A stretch of 64,000 bases of DNA from Ferrimonas balearica DSM 9799 (GCF_000148645.1 NC_014541.1:2565139-2629138), one strand, 5' to 3'; shown: positions 7,791 through 16,759, counted from the stretch's first letter. Numbers and translations are program-made. Notes: generated from the letters alone by a model not told the origin.

Positions 7791-9116
7791 TTAGTAGAAG
7801 AGGCTGCTGGACTGCTGCATCTGCAGAGTCAGCTGCTCAACCCGGACGAACTGCGCTAGGTAGCGGTTGTAGACCTGCTCCATGCGCATATCGTGTTGTT
7901 CCATGCGGTCATCGACGCGCTGGATATTCTGTTCCATCGAGTCCTGACGGTTTTTCAGGTAACCGTCAGTGGCGGTATGGGTCGCGATGGCAGAATCCAG
8001 GCGGTCAAACAGGCCACCCTCGGCGGAGAACAGGTTTTGTACCTTGTCCCCCTGGGTGCTAAGCGCTTCCTCGAATTCGGTGGTGTTCAGCTCAAGCTTG
8101 CCGTCGCGGGTCACCTCGATGCCGATGTCGGAGAGGCGCAGGCCATCCGGAGAGGCTTCATACAGCTCACTGCGCAGTCGTTGGCTCAGGCTTCGCAACG
8201 CGCTGTCGCCAGCGAGCACACCAACATCCGCGCCGCTGTCATCATCATCCTCACCGCCGACAGACTTGCCGAAGGTGTACTTGCCGATCTCATCAATCAG
8301 GGCGTTGTATTCGTCGATGAAGGTCTGCACCGACTCGGTGATCGCTTCGTTATCCTGACCCACGCTGACCCGCAGCGGACCACCGATAAAGTTGCCGCTG
8401 GCGTCGGTCTGGTGGACCTGTTTCAGCTCGATGGTGAGGCCGGAAATGGCGTTATCCAGGGTGTTGGAGGCGGAGCGGATCTCGATGGGATTGGTTTCGC
8501 CCATCAGCACGATGGCGTCCTGAGCCTTGGCCATCTCATTCAGTGAGGCGGTAATGTCAGCGCCGTTGTGGGCAACGGAGATGGCATTGCCCTCACCGGT
8601 TTCGGCCCCGGTCAACACCAGGTGAACTTTATCGCCGCTCTGGACCAGAGAGGCCTGTACGCCGGGGTTCAGGTCGGAGTTATTGATGGCGTCACGCACC
8701 TCATTGAGGTCCGCGTAGTCCGCCATGTTGAGGGTCATGGTTTCGCCGCCGACACTCAGGGAGATCTCACCCGCTGGCAGGGGGCCGTCGATGGAATCGA
8801 ACTCCCAGGACAACTGATGAGCGCTGGCCAGCTGCTTAACGTAGAACGCATAGTCACCGCTGGCGGCATCGCTGCCTGCGGTGATGTTGGCCATCTCCTC
8901 GTCAGACACGGTGACGCCCTTTTTGCTGAACGCGTCATCCGTGATGGCGGACATGCTGTCGCTAAAGCTATTGAGCTTGGTCTCAATCGCCTTATACGCC
9001 GCCAACTGCGCCTCGTACTGAGCTTTCTGGACGGCAAACAGTTGGTCCTTGGGGGTGCGCTCAGCCAACATCAGCTGGTAAGCCATATCGGCGGGGTTAA
9101 TCCCGGAACTGATCAT
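7791..9116 (-). CDS. fliD: Flagellar filament cap protein FliD (LafB)
   Basis: 441 residues; forms the pentameric cap that folds flagellin at the filament tip. The N-terminal FliD domain starts MISSGINPADMAYQLMLAE, the middle has a flagellin-IN-like segment (AISVAHNGADITASL region), and the C-terminal coiled coil includes IQRVDDRMEQHDMRMEQVYN. It is the first gene of the operon running down to the PilZ/membrane-protein pair. It has AAGGAGA before the ATG and a sigma54 promoter 27 bases upstream. Confidence 0.93.
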   Translation of the reverse strand: MISSGINPADMAYQLMLAERTPKDQLFAVQKAQYEAQLAAYKAIETKLNSFSDSMSAITDDAFSKKGVTVSDEEMANITAGSDAASGDYAFYVKQLASAHQLSWEFDSIDGPLPAGEISLSVGGETMTLNMADYADLNEVRDAINNSDLNPGVQASLVQSGDKVHLVLTGAETGEGNAISVAHNGADITASLNEMAKAQDAIVLMGETNPIEIRSASNTLDNAISGLTIELKQVHQTDASGNFIGGPLRVSVGQDNEAITESVQTFIDEYNALIDEIGKYTFGKSVGGEDDDDSGADVGVLAGDSALRSLSQRLRSELYEASPDGLRLSDIGIEVTRDGKLELNTTEFEEALSTQGDKVQNLFSAEGGLFDRLDSAIATHTATDGYLKNRQDSMEQNIQRVDDRMEQHDMRMEQVYNRYLAQFVRVEQLTLQMQQSSSLFY

Positions 9117-9142
9117 ACTCTCTCCTTAGTCAGCACCCTTAA

Positions 9143-9158
9143 GCAATCTTGATGCCAA
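9143..9158 (-). promoter_or_regulatory. Sigma54 promoter of fliD operon
   Basis: On the minus strand the sequence TTGGCATCAAGATTGC has the invariant GG and GC separated by ten bases and reads almost as the RpoN consensus (TTGGCAC-N5-TTGC). The predicted transcript would start about 16 bases before the fliD ATG. The activator LafK is encoded at 29261-30562. Confidence 0.8.
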
Positions 9159-9478
9159 CCAAATTGTTTTTGTTTTTTCAATTACTTAAAAACGTATTTC
9201 GGCAATTGACGACAAGGGGACTTCCGGTTGTCCCGAGGGGAAGGAAAACTCGCTTCCGCCCGCCAGAATCGCTTATCCATGGCTGTTTAAGGCGGCGCAA
9301 AAGGGGCAGGACTTGAATCCGATGAGATGGTGCACCGGCTGAGTTGACGCGCCTTAGCGAACCGGCGCAGCGAGACCGCCAACAGCTCGGATTCGCCGAT
9401 ACAGGGCATGGGAAAGCGGTCTACGACCAACCGTCAGGTAAGGTGCATTAACGGCGCCATAAGCGCTGCTTTAGCCAC
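9159..9478. other. Intergenic region fliD to lafA, no gene seen
   Basis: About 320 bases between the fliD promoter and the flagellin terminator. The stretch 9160-9230 is AT-rich (tracts of T) and could bend DNA upstream of the sigma54 promoter. Activator sites for LafK would be expected here, but I see no clear repeated motif. The rest (9230-9478) has no reading frame with coding character. Confidence 0.5.
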
Positions 9479-9504
9479 AAAAAAGGGGCCCCGATGGGGG
9501 CCCC
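9479..9504 (-). terminator. Terminator of lafA flagellin gene
   Basis: GGGGCCCC stem with a short ATC-containing loop and six T on the minus strand. It lies 30 bases past the lafA stop and insulates it from the fliD operon. Confidence 0.9.
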
Positions 9505-9533
9505 GAATTCTGGCTATGGAGAGGGAGGCTGTC

Positions 9534-10349
9534 TTACAGCAGACCCATTACCAGGCCGCCCATCTGGTTGGACTGGGCCAGGATGTTGGTACCGGCCTGA
9601 ACCAGCAGCTGGTTCTTGGTCATGTTGGCGGTTTCTACCGCGAAGTCGGTATCCATGATACGGCCTTTGGCCGCTTCGGTGTTTTCCACAACGCTGGACA
9701 GGTTGTTGATGGTGTGTTCAACACGGTTGATGTTGGCACCCAGGGTGGAGCGGTGGGCGTTTACTGCGTCGATGGCAGCAACAACACCGTCAATGGCCGC
9801 ATCGGTATCGCCACCGTCGCCAATGTCCAGACCAGCCAGAGCAGTGGTGATGTCAGTGGTGTCAGCGGTGACGGTCAGCTTGTCGTTGGCGTTGGTAGAA
9901 CCGCCAATCTGGAAGGTTACGCCACCGGTGAACGCGGTAAATACGTTGTTACCGTTGAACTCAGTGGTGCCCATGATACGGGTAACTTCAGCGGTCAGCT
10001 CCTGGAATTCGGCGTCCAGAGCGTCTTTGTCAGCGGCGCTGTTGGTGCCGTTAGCAGACTGAGTGGCCAGATCTTTCATGCGCAGGGCGATGTTGGTGAT
10101 TTCGTCCAGACCACCTTCAGCGATCTGCATCATACCGATGGCGTCCTGGCCGTTACGCATTGCAACGGACATACCACGGGAGTTCGCTTCCATGCGGTTC
10201 GCAATCTGCAGGCCAGCAGCATCATCCTTAGCGGAGTTGATGCGGAAACCGGTAGACAGACGCTCCATCGCGGTGCCCATTGCAGAGTTGGATTTACCCA
10301 GGTTGTTTTGGGCTACCAGAGAGTTGTAGTTAGTTTGAATAGACAGCAT
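9534..10349 (-). CDS. lafA: Lateral flagellin LafA
   Basis: 271 residues; main filament subunit. The D0/D1 N-terminal domain begins MLSIQTNYNSLVAQNNLGKS and includes ERLSTGFRINSAKDDAAGLQ. The C-terminal D1/D0 domain has GANINRVEHTINNLSSVVEN and ends NILAQSNQMGGLVMGLL. The central variable part is short and rich in Thr, Asp and Gly. It is small for a flagellin and lacks a long D2/D3 insert, as is usual for lateral flagellins. It is the only flagellin gene in the window, transcribed alone with its own long leader and terminator. Confidence 0.95.
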   Translation of the reverse strand: MLSIQTNYNSLVAQNNLGKSNSAMGTAMERLSTGFRINSAKDDAAGLQIANRMEANSRGMSVAMRNGQDAIGMMQIAEGGLDEITNIALRMKDLATQSANGTNSAADKDALDAEFQELTAEVTRIMGTTEFNGNNVFTAFTGGVTFQIGGSTNANDKLTVTADTTDITTALAGLDIGDGGDTDAAIDGVVAAIDAVNAHRSTLGANINRVEHTINNLSSVVENTEAAKGRIMDTDFAVETANMTKNQLLVQAGTNILAQSNQMGGLVMGLL

Positions 10350-10605
10350 GGGGATTCCTCCAGTGAAGTGCTGTTTAACTGTTGCACTTAGTCAAAACGT
10401 CCTCCCTTACGATTTCCTTAAACGGCCCCCTTAAAAAATTTTGACCAACAACATTATCTGATTGTTTTTGTTGGTATATTTTTAATTTTCACTCAAGGGG
10501 CAGTGCTGAATTTTAAGGTGGATGAAGGCCAGCGTGACAGGGACAGGAGAGAAAAGCGGTGTTCGATGTCGGCAGCGGGCGGTGAGCAACCTGTGGCAAT
10601 GGAGA
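10350..10605. promoter_or_regulatory. Flagellin upstream region with inverted repeat
   Basis: AT-rich 256-base region. An inverted repeat ACCAACAA (10444-10451) / TTGTTGGT (10468-10475) brackets 16 bases. Within them the minus strand reads TCAGATAA (10454-10461), similar to a sigma28 -10 box (GCCGATAA), with only a weak -35 (AATA) 15 bases before. GGAGG lies just upstream of the lafA start. The flagellin promoter is expected here; the exact boxes are uncertain. Confidence 0.4.
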
Positions 10606-11040
10606 TTAAATCAGACAATCACAATCGACGCTGTCGGGCCATAACTGGCCGTTTGGGGCGACCACCCACATCGCGTCACTGAACGGTTTGGTCTCGTCGT
10701 TGTACCATACGGGCACATCGAGACGACGGGAGAATGCGGCCATCCGCTGCTGCCATTGTGGCCATTCGCACTCATCGGTGCCGTCAATGGCCAGCCTGAA
10801 CGCCCAGGGTGATGCCGCGGACATCGGCTGCCAGCAGGCCCAGATTGGGCTGCAGATAAGCGTGTCGATATGGTCTTCAATCTGGTGGTCAGCGATCACG
10901 GAATCCGGCGCCACGCCAAAGCAGGCGGTCAAGGCGTGAGCCAGCGTGCGCTGGTCGACACCCTGCCCCACCAGACAGTCGATGCCGGTGAGCATGATCG
11001 TGGTTTGCTGGCTGCCACCGCTCTCTGTTAATTGGCCCAT
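10606..11040 (-). CDS. Hypothetical protein in lateral flagellar cluster
   Basis: 144 residues that I do not recognise. There is no signal peptide or membrane helix. The sequence is rich in Trp, Asp and Cys and ends in a Cys-Asp-Cys tail (SVDCDCLI). The region WPQWQQRMAAFSRRLDVPVWYND resembles the end of an alpha/beta domain. A ribosome site GGAG lies seven bases before the ATG. It lies between flagellin and the flg operon terminator, in the same direction, without an obvious own terminator. Its role, if any, in motility is unknown. Coding use of third-position G/C supports a real gene. Confidence 0.6.
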   Translation of the reverse strand: MGQLTESGGSQQTTIMLTGIDCLVGQGVDQRTLAHALTACFGVAPDSVIADHQIEDHIDTLICSPIWACWQPMSAASPWAFRLAIDGTDECEWPQWQQRMAAFSRRLDVPVWYNDETKPFSDAMWVVAPNGQLWPDSVDCDCLI

Positions 11041-11140
11041 GCGGTGCTCCAGTAGTCTGTTCGATGATCAAAACTAAAGTGCCCTCCCCATCGGCGGTAC
11101 GGCGGCCGAGCGAATCGGTCACTGTCTCCGGGCCGCAGCC

Positions 11141-11169
11141 ATAAAAAAACGCAGCCGGAGGCTGCGTTT
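11141..11169 (-). terminator. Terminator of the flgB-flgL operon
   Basis: AACGCAGCC / GGCTGCGTT stem with a three-base loop. Seven T follow on the minus strand and five T on the plus strand. It lies 19 bases after the stop of the 339-residue gene that ends the flg operon. Confidence 0.9.
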
Positions 11170-11187
11170 TTCGTTCTGACCTGCGTT

Positions 11188-12207
11188 TCAGGCGCGTAAC
11201 AGGTCGGTCACCTGGGAGCGGGACAGATTGGCCTGGGCAAGCAATGCCCCCACCTGGGAGGAAAACGGCGAGCGGGCAAGCTCGCGGTTCAGTTCCGCCA
11301 TCACAGAGTCAACATCGCCGGTGCCGGTATGGCGCCGGATCTTATCAAGCCGCGCCGAGACCGCTGCCTGCAGGCTGTCCAGCTCACTAATCTGGCTCTC
11401 CACCTTGTTCAGCGTTTTACGGATCTTGGCCTGAGCCTGCTTGAGTTGATCGAGGCTTTCAAAACGCCACTCGCGCGGGTCCGCCCAGGGGTAGACCTCC
11501 TGGGTCTTGATATTAACCCCATCGCCAGCTGGCAGGCGCTGTCCCTGGCCGGCCATGCGCAGACCGCCCTCCAGCTGCACCTGTTGCGCTTTATCCAGCA
11601 CCAACACCGGACGACCGTCACTGCCCCGCTGAACCTGGATACCGAGCTCAGACAGGCCACTTTTCAGTGCGCCCATCACCCGGTCAGACTCCACGCCGCC
11701 TGGCAGCATAAACTCGGTGCGCTTATCGCCGAACTGCACACTGACCCGCTCATCCCGGGGCTTGGCGGCGGCCAGATCCGCGCCTTTGATGGCGTACTGA
11801 CGGGGCGCGGCGCCCTTTTTACCACGGATCAGGTTGAGCTGCTGATCAATCAGCGGCGCTCCCCGGTATTCCGCATTGAGGTTCAACAGGCGGTCACGCT
11901 GCTGTGACATCCCCTGGCTGTCGCCACCGCCCTGGCGCAGCGCCTGCTCCACCTGGCGCTCCAGCAGGGTCAGTTGGCTTTTGGCCTGACGCAGCACCTG
12001 AGCGCCGGTCTGAGCCGCCGCCACCTGATGCTGGCCCTGGCCCACCGACGCCCAGCGGCGATAGCTCTCCATCCGCCATTGCGGCAAGGCGACACCGGAC
12101 TTGGTTTTGTCCTTACCCGCCAGGCCCGCGCCAGCCTCACTGATCGGGGCAGACTGAGCCTGACGACGTTGTTGAACCGACAGTGTGTCTGATACGGCGC
12201 TGACCAT
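11188..12207 (-). CDS. Unknown coiled-coil protein at end of flg operon
   Basis: 339 residues, not recognised. An N-terminal helical part (about 45-110) with LRQAKSQLTLLERQVEQAL and a C-terminal coiled coil (about 245-300, LDQLKQAQAKIRKTLNKVES) flank a middle region (about 155-225). The middle reads like the flagellin/FliD insert fold (KRTEFMLPGGVESDRVMGAL, then DGRPVLVLD). This helix-insert-helix layout mimics flagellin or hook-associated proteins, but the terminal D0 signatures are absent and there is no signal peptide. It starts 11 bases after flgL with AAGGAG, so it is the last gene of the flgBCDEFGHIJKL operon. A secreted filament-associated protein or a chaperone are both possible. Confidence 0.65.
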   Translation of the reverse strand: MVSAVSDTLSVQQRRQAQSAPISEAGAGLAGKDKTKSGVALPQWRMESYRRWASVGQGQHQVAAAQTGAQVLRQAKSQLTLLERQVEQALRQGGGDSQGMSQQRDRLLNLNAEYRGAPLIDQQLNLIRGKKGAAPRQYAIKGADLAAAKPRDERVSVQFGDKRTEFMLPGGVESDRVMGALKSGLSELGIQVQRGSDGRPVLVLDKAQQVQLEGGLRMAGQGQRLPAGDGVNIKTQEVYPWADPREWRFESLDQLKQAQAKIRKTLNKVESQISELDSLQAAVSARLDKIRRHTGTGDVDSVMAELNRELARSPFSSQVGALLAQANLSRSQVTDLLRA

Positions 12208-12218
12208 CGTGTGTCTCC

Positions 12219-13133
12219 TTACAGATGGTTAAACAGGCTGAGTTGGTTGATCTTGACGTAGCTCTGCTGGGTCGCCTGCAGGGCCATCAGGTAGGTGGCC
12301 AGCGACAGGCTCGCTTCGCCGTAATCCAGGTTCTCAATCTCACCAATCAGCTCCTGATTGAACATGCCAATGTCCTGGTGAGCGGTTTCCAGCAGGTCCA
12401 TGCCCTGTTGACGGCCACCCAGCTCAGTCATGGTCTGGCCGATGCTGGCCATGGTGTTGTCGATGGTCCGCATCGCCTTGTCCATGGCGGCATCAAAGGC
12501 CGGGTCGCCGGGCACCAGAGTCGGGTCTTCCAGCACGTCGATCCACTCACTCAGACCATTGAAGATGTCCTCTCCGCCGGCAAAGAAGATGGCACCTGCG
12601 GTGTCATTACCGGGGATCCAGTTGCCCTCACCCACCGGCACATCACGCTGGGACAGGTCCCCCTGGTAAACCCAGTTACCGCTGGCATCCTGTGCCACCG
12701 GCGGGGTGTCCACCTCGTTGCCGGAGTAGATGTACTTGCCCTTCTCATCCTTGGCGTTGACGTGCTCAACCAAAGAGTCCTGCAGCACCCGCAGTTCGGC
12801 CGCGATCCCTTTGCGGTCCTCATGGGTCAACGCGCCGTTACCGCCCTGCAGGGACAGGTCCCGCACCCGGTACAGCACATTGTTCATGTTATCCAGGGTC
12901 GACTCTGAGCGGCTCAGGCTCATGCGCAGGCTGGAGATGTTGGTCATGTACTGGTTCAGCGAGGCCTGCTCGCGCTGCAGGCTCAATGACTGCACCGCGC
13001 CCAGCGGGTCGTCCGACGGCACATTGAGTTTCTTACCGGAACTCATCTGCTGCAGCACCTTGCCGTAGTTGGCCTGGTTCATCTGCATGCTGTTGAGGTT
13101 CAGCCGGTGCATCTGTTGCATGGATACGCGCAT
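12219..13133 (-). CDS. flgL: Flagellar hook-associated protein 3 FlgL
   Basis: 304 residues, normal FlgL length. It begins MRVSMQQMHRLNLNSMQ and has the flagellin-like N-terminal domain (LSLQREQASLNQYMTNISSL) and a C-terminal helix (TYLMALQATQQSYVKINQLS). It forms the junction between the hook-side FlgK layer and the filament. It starts 12 bases after flgK. Confidence 0.92.
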   Translation of the reverse strand: MRVSMQQMHRLNLNSMQMNQANYGKVLQQMSSGKKLNVPSDDPLGAVQSLSLQREQASLNQYMTNISSLRMSLSRSESTLDNMNNVLYRVRDLSLQGGNGALTHEDRKGIAAELRVLQDSLVEHVNAKDEKGKYIYSGNEVDTPPVAQDASGNWVYQGDLSQRDVPVGEGNWIPGNDTAGAIFFAGGEDIFNGLSEWIDVLEDPTLVPGDPAFDAAMDKAMRTIDNTMASIGQTMTELGGRQQGMDLLETAHQDIGMFNQELIGEIENLDYGEASLSLATYLMALQATQQSYVKINQLSLFNHL

Positions 13134-13145
13134 GGTGCGGGCCCC

Positions 13146-14519
13146 TTAGAACATGGTCATCATGGTTTGGAACAACTGATCAGCGGTGCTGATCACCTTG
13201 GCGTTGGCCTGATAGGCCTGCTGGTACACGATGATGTTGATCCCCTCTTCGTCGAGGTTAACGGCGCTGACACCGTCACGCTCATTGAGGGCGCGCAGCA
13301 GCTCGCCATCGGCGGAGTCCGACTCCAGCTGGGCCTGACGGCTCTGGATACCCAGCTCCCCCAGGTACATGGCGTACGCTTCATTGAGGGTGGCGTCGCT
13401 GCCCAGCGAGGTGAAGGTCAGCTTGGTGTCGGCAAAGGCCAGCAGATCCTTCAGGTTGCTGTTATCACCGGGGGTGCCGTCCTGACCAAAAGCCAGCATC
13501 TCGGCGGTAAAGCCGTCGGTCACCTTCAGGGTGCCCGCCGGGTTATCCGGGTCGTAGGTGAACAGGTCCAGCGCCGGCGGGTTGCCGTTAAGGTCGGTGC
13601 CGTTGGCGAGGATGCTGTTAAAGCCGTCCGCCAGTTGCATCGCCAGTTCGTCGATAAAGTCGCGACTTTGCTGCCAGCTGCCATCACGGTAGTCAAACAG
13701 CGCGCCCATCTTGCCGCCCACGTTCTCCTGTATCTCGTAGGTGGTGTTGCCGATGGTCAGGCTGAGCGAGGACATCTGCGGATTGGCCGGGTCCGGGAAG
13801 GTTTCAAAGCTGGCCGCAGAGGTGCCCAGCACCAGCGGCTGGCCCTTGGGCAGGGTGATGTTGATGGTGCCGTCGGCGTTTTCGGTGGTACGGATGTCCA
13901 CCATCTCAGACAGCTCCGCCACCGCCTGGTCACGGGCATCCAGCAGCTGAGGCGGCACATCGCCGTTGCTCATGTTGCGCTGGATCTCTTTGTTGATGCG
14001 GGCGATGTTCTCCAGCCGGGTGTTCACCTCGGTCACCGAGCCCTTGATCTGCTCCTCCACCTGCTTGAGCTGACTTTCCAGGCTCTGGTTGATGGTGGAG
14101 AAACGGCTGGCCAGGGACTTGGCTTCGTTCATCACGCTCTGGCGGGTGGCGATGTCGTTGGGGCTCTCCACCGAGGAGTTCAGCGCCGCAAACAGGCTGT
14201 CCAGCCCCATGGAGATGCTGGCGCCCTTGGAGCCAAACACCTCTTCGGTTTTGCCCAGATAGGACGCCTTGGTGGTGGAGAACCCGGCCTGGGTACTGGC
14301 GCGCCAGATCTGGGCAGTCAGGTACTCGTCCGCCACCCGGCGAACGCCATCCACCTGAACACCGGAACCGGCGCCCATAAAACCACCGGGACGGGCGCTG
14401 ACCAGCAACTGCTGACGGCTGTAGCCGGGGGTGGTGGCGTTGGCGATATTGTTGGATGTCGTGGCCAGGTGCATCTGGGCAGCGTGCAGCCCCGACAGGC
14501 CATTTCCAAGCATGTTCAT
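13146..14519 (-). CDS. flgK: Flagellar hook-associated protein 1 FlgK
   Basis: 457 residues. The N-terminal rod/hook signature SNNIANATTPGYSRQQ is at about residues 22-37, and the C-terminal helix AYQANAKVISTADQLFQTMM completes the axial-protein D0 core. It forms the first layer of the hook-filament junction. Its ATG overlaps the flgJ stop by one base. It is shorter than the enteric FlgK (about 547) because the middle domain is reduced. Confidence 0.93.
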   Translation of the reverse strand: MNMLGNGLSGLHAAQMHLATTSNNIANATTPGYSRQQLLVSARPGGFMGAGSGVQVDGVRRVADEYLTAQIWRASTQAGFSTTKASYLGKTEEVFGSKGASISMGLDSLFAALNSSVESPNDIATRQSVMNEAKSLASRFSTINQSLESQLKQVEEQIKGSVTEVNTRLENIARINKEIQRNMSNGDVPPQLLDARDQAVAELSEMVDIRTTENADGTINITLPKGQPLVLGTSAASFETFPDPANPQMSSLSLTIGNTTYEIQENVGGKMGALFDYRDGSWQQSRDFIDELAMQLADGFNSILANGTDLNGNPPALDLFTYDPDNPAGTLKVTDGFTAEMLAFGQDGTPGDNSNLKDLLAFADTKLTFTSLGSDATLNEAYAMYLGELGIQSRQAQLESDSADGELLRALNERDGVSAVNLDEEGINIIVYQQAYQANAKVISTADQLFQTMMTMF

Positions 14520-14947
14520 TACGACTCCTTATCGGCCCGGGGGATCACCAGGGCCGGTTGCATGGCGCGGATGGGCACCACTTGGGGTGGCATCTCTTGC
14601 CCGTTATGGGCGACCGCAGCGGCCTCCGGCTTTAGCCCGCCGTCGTTGTTGGGAGAGAGCTGGCGCACCATCACCTCCGCCAACCCCATTCCCTGGTTGC
14701 GGCTCATGTTCTGGGCCAACTCGGCGTCGTAGAAATCGTGGAACACGCCGCGCTTCTCGCTGAGCGGGCCTTCGTCGTCTTTCAGCGCATCGGTGGCAGA
14801 ACGCATCTGCTTCAGCACGGTTTGCAGAAACTGGGTTTCAAACTGGCGCGCCACTTCGCGCACCGCTCCGGCTTCACCGTGCTGCTGCTTCAGAGTGTTG
14901 GCGTTGAGGCCGCCAAGGGCACTGCCATTGGGATCAATTCGGTTCAT
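14519..14947 (-). CDS. flgJ: Rod-binding protein FlgJ, single domain
   Basis: 142 residues. Only the N-terminal rod-binding domain is present (VREVARQFETQFLQTVLKQM, then FHDFYDAELAQNMSRNQGMG at about 28-95), followed by a disordered tail rich in Pro and Ala. The C-terminal glucosaminidase/muramidase domain of enteric FlgJ is missing, so the enzyme that opens peptidoglycan for the rod must come from another gene. The start overlaps the flgI stop by one base. Single-domain FlgJ occurs in several other lineages. Confidence 0.88.
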   Translation of the reverse strand: MNRIDPNGSALGGLNANTLKQQHGEAGAVREVARQFETQFLQTVLKQMRSATDALKDDEGPLSEKRGVFHDFYDAELAQNMSRNQGMGLAEVMVRQLSPNNDGGLKPEAAAVAHNGQEMPPQVVPIRAMQPALVIPRADKES

Positions 14948-16041
14948 CAGATCACCACCAGTTCGGCGTCGAGGGCGCCGGCTTCATCCAGTGCCTGCAG
15001 AATCGCCATCAGGTCGGTCGGCGCCGCCCCAAGGCTGTTTACCGCCCGCACAATCTCATCCAGGCTGGTGCCTTCCGGCCAGACAAACATGTTGGCGCTG
15101 CCCTGGCTGATGTCGATCTGACTGTCCTGAATCACCGTGGTGTCGCCGCCACCAAAGGCGTTGGGCTGGCTGACCTGCTGACGCTCGGTGATGGTCACCG
15201 TCAGGTTGCCGTGGCTGACTGCGGCGCGCTGTACCCGCACCTCCTGGCCAATCACCACGGTGCCGGTACGGCTGTTGAACACGACGCGGGGGCGTTGGCG
15301 ACCCACTTCCACCTCAAGCTCCTCCAGCATCGACATAAAAGTGACACGCTGGCGCGGGTCCATCGGTGCCTGCACCAGCACCTTGGCGTGGTCCTGGGCG
15401 CGGGCCACGTCGGGGCCAAACAGGTCATTGACGCTGCGCTCGATGTTGCGGGCGGTCTTAAAGCTGGGCTGGCGCAGGTTCAGGACGATGTCCGGCAGTT
15501 CGGTGAAGGTGGAGGGGATGTCCGCCTCCAGAATACCGCCGCTGGGGATCAGCCCCACGGTGGGGGTGTTGATGGTAACGGAGCTGCCATTGCGGCCCTC
15601 AGCGGTGATACCACCCACCACCAGGTTGCCCTGGGCCACCGCGTACACCTCGCCATCCACACCGTGCAGCGGCGTCATCAACAGGGTGCCGCCGCGCAGG
15701 CTTTTGGCGTCACCGATGGAGGAGACGGTGACGTTGACGGTCTGACCTGGGCTCGCCAGGGGCGGCACGGTGGCGTGCACCGCTACCGCCGCCACGTTTT
15801 TCAGCTTCGGGTCGATGCGGTCATCCAGCTGCACGCCGAACTGCTTGAGCATATTGACCACAGACTGGCTGGTGAAGCGCACCTGGGATTTGTCGCCGGT
15901 GCCATCGAGGCCCACCACCAGGCCGTAACCGACCAGCTGGTTTTCACGCACACCCTGCACATCAACAATGTCCATCAGCGGGCGCGCCTGAACGGGTGCC
16001 AGCAGCAGGACAGTCAGCAGGAGTCCAAATAGAGATCGCAT
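14947..16041 (-). CDS. flgI: Flagellar P-ring protein FlgI
   Basis: 364 residues with a Sec signal peptide cleaved after PVQA, and the conserved mature start [20 protein letters not shown]. It forms the periplasmic P-ring bushing around the rod. The C-terminus ends [14 protein letters not shown], typical of the family. It starts nine bases after flgH and depends on the FlgA chaperone encoded at 21095-21853. Confidence 0.95.
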   Translation of the reverse strand: MRSLFGLLLTVLLLAPVQARPLMDIVDVQGVRENQLVGYGLVVGLDGTGDKSQVRFTSQSVVNMLKQFGVQLDDRIDPKLKNVAAVAVHATVPPLASPGQTVNVTVSSIGDAKSLRGGTLLMTPLHGVDGEVYAVAQGNLVVGGITAEGRNGSSVTINTPTVGLIPSGGILEADIPSTFTELPDIVLNLRQPSFKTARNIERSVNDLFGPDVARAQDHAKVLVQAPMDPRQRVTFMSMLEELEVEVGRQRPRVVFNSRTGTVVIGQEVRVQRAAVSHGNLTVTITERQQVSQPNAFGGGDTTVIQDSQIDISQGSANMFVWPEGTSLDEIVRAVNSLGAAPTDLMAILQALDEAGALDAELVVI

Positions 16042-16050
16042 AGCCTCGCC

Positions 16051-16749
16051 TCAGAATGGGAAGATCGGGTCGTTAAAGAAGCGCATGCCCCAACCCGGCG
16101 CATTGACGTCCGCCAGGGTGCCGCGTCCGCCGTAGCTGATGCGGGCATCGGCGATGCGCTGAGAGGAGATGCGGTTGGCCTGGTCGACGTCTTCGGGACG
16201 CACCAGGCCCACCAGGCGAATGTACTCATCGCCCTGGTTCAGGCGCAGCCACTTCTCACCGCGGATCACCAGTACGCCGTTGGGCAGTACGCCGGAGACG
16301 GTGACGGTGATGGCGCCGGTCAGCTGGTTCTGCTGGGAGGAGGAACCGTTACCGGAAAAATCCCTTCCGCCCCCCAGTTGGGCCTGGCCGGATCCGGTGC
16401 TGCTGCCAAAGCCGTAGGAGCCGGAGCCCTGCAGGCTGGAGTCCTTGGAGGTGCTGGTGTCCGCCTTCTTACTGGCCTGGGTTTTCTCCTCCAGGTCCAC
16501 GGTCAGGATGTCGCCAACCCGGTAGGCACGACGGTCCTGATACAGGGCCAGGTTGTAGCCCTTGCGGTAGAGGCTGCCGTGGGCCGGGGTGGGCAGAGAA
16601 AACTCCAGCGCCGGCGGCGCGTATTCCGGCGCGTCCGGCTGTACCGGCTCCGGGATGTAAGTGGTGCTGCATCCGTTCAGCACCATCAGGCTCAGCAGGG
16701 CGATGGCCTTGGCCACCCAGCCAGCACGTTGTCGGCTCCAGCCGTTCAT
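16051..16749 (-). CDS. flgH: Flagellar L-ring lipoprotein FlgH
   Basis: 232 residues. The lipoprotein signal LMVLNGC places the lipidated cysteine at Cys27. The conserved FlgH core includes AYRVGDILTVDLEEKTQASK and a C-terminal YGGRGTLADVNAPGWGMRFF segment. It forms the outer-membrane L-ring. It is located ten bases after flgG in the flg operon. Confidence 0.95.
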   Translation of the reverse strand: MNGWSRQRAGWVAKAIALLSLMVLNGCSTTYIPEPVQPDAPEYAPPALEFSLPTPAHGSLYRKGYNLALYQDRRAYRVGDILTVDLEEKTQASKKADTSTSKDSSLQGSGSYGFGSSTGSGQAQLGGGRDFSGNGSSSQQNQLTGAITVTVSGVLPNGVLVIRGEKWLRLNQGDEYIRLVGLVRPEDVDQANRISSQRIADARISYGGRGTLADVNAPGWGMRFFNDPIFPF

Positions 16750-16759
16750 GGCGTCCTCC

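Noticed and set aside
13107-14732. 541-residue plus-strand frame
   Set aside because: Antisense of flgK and flgJ; no domain pattern and the opposite strand is clearly coding.
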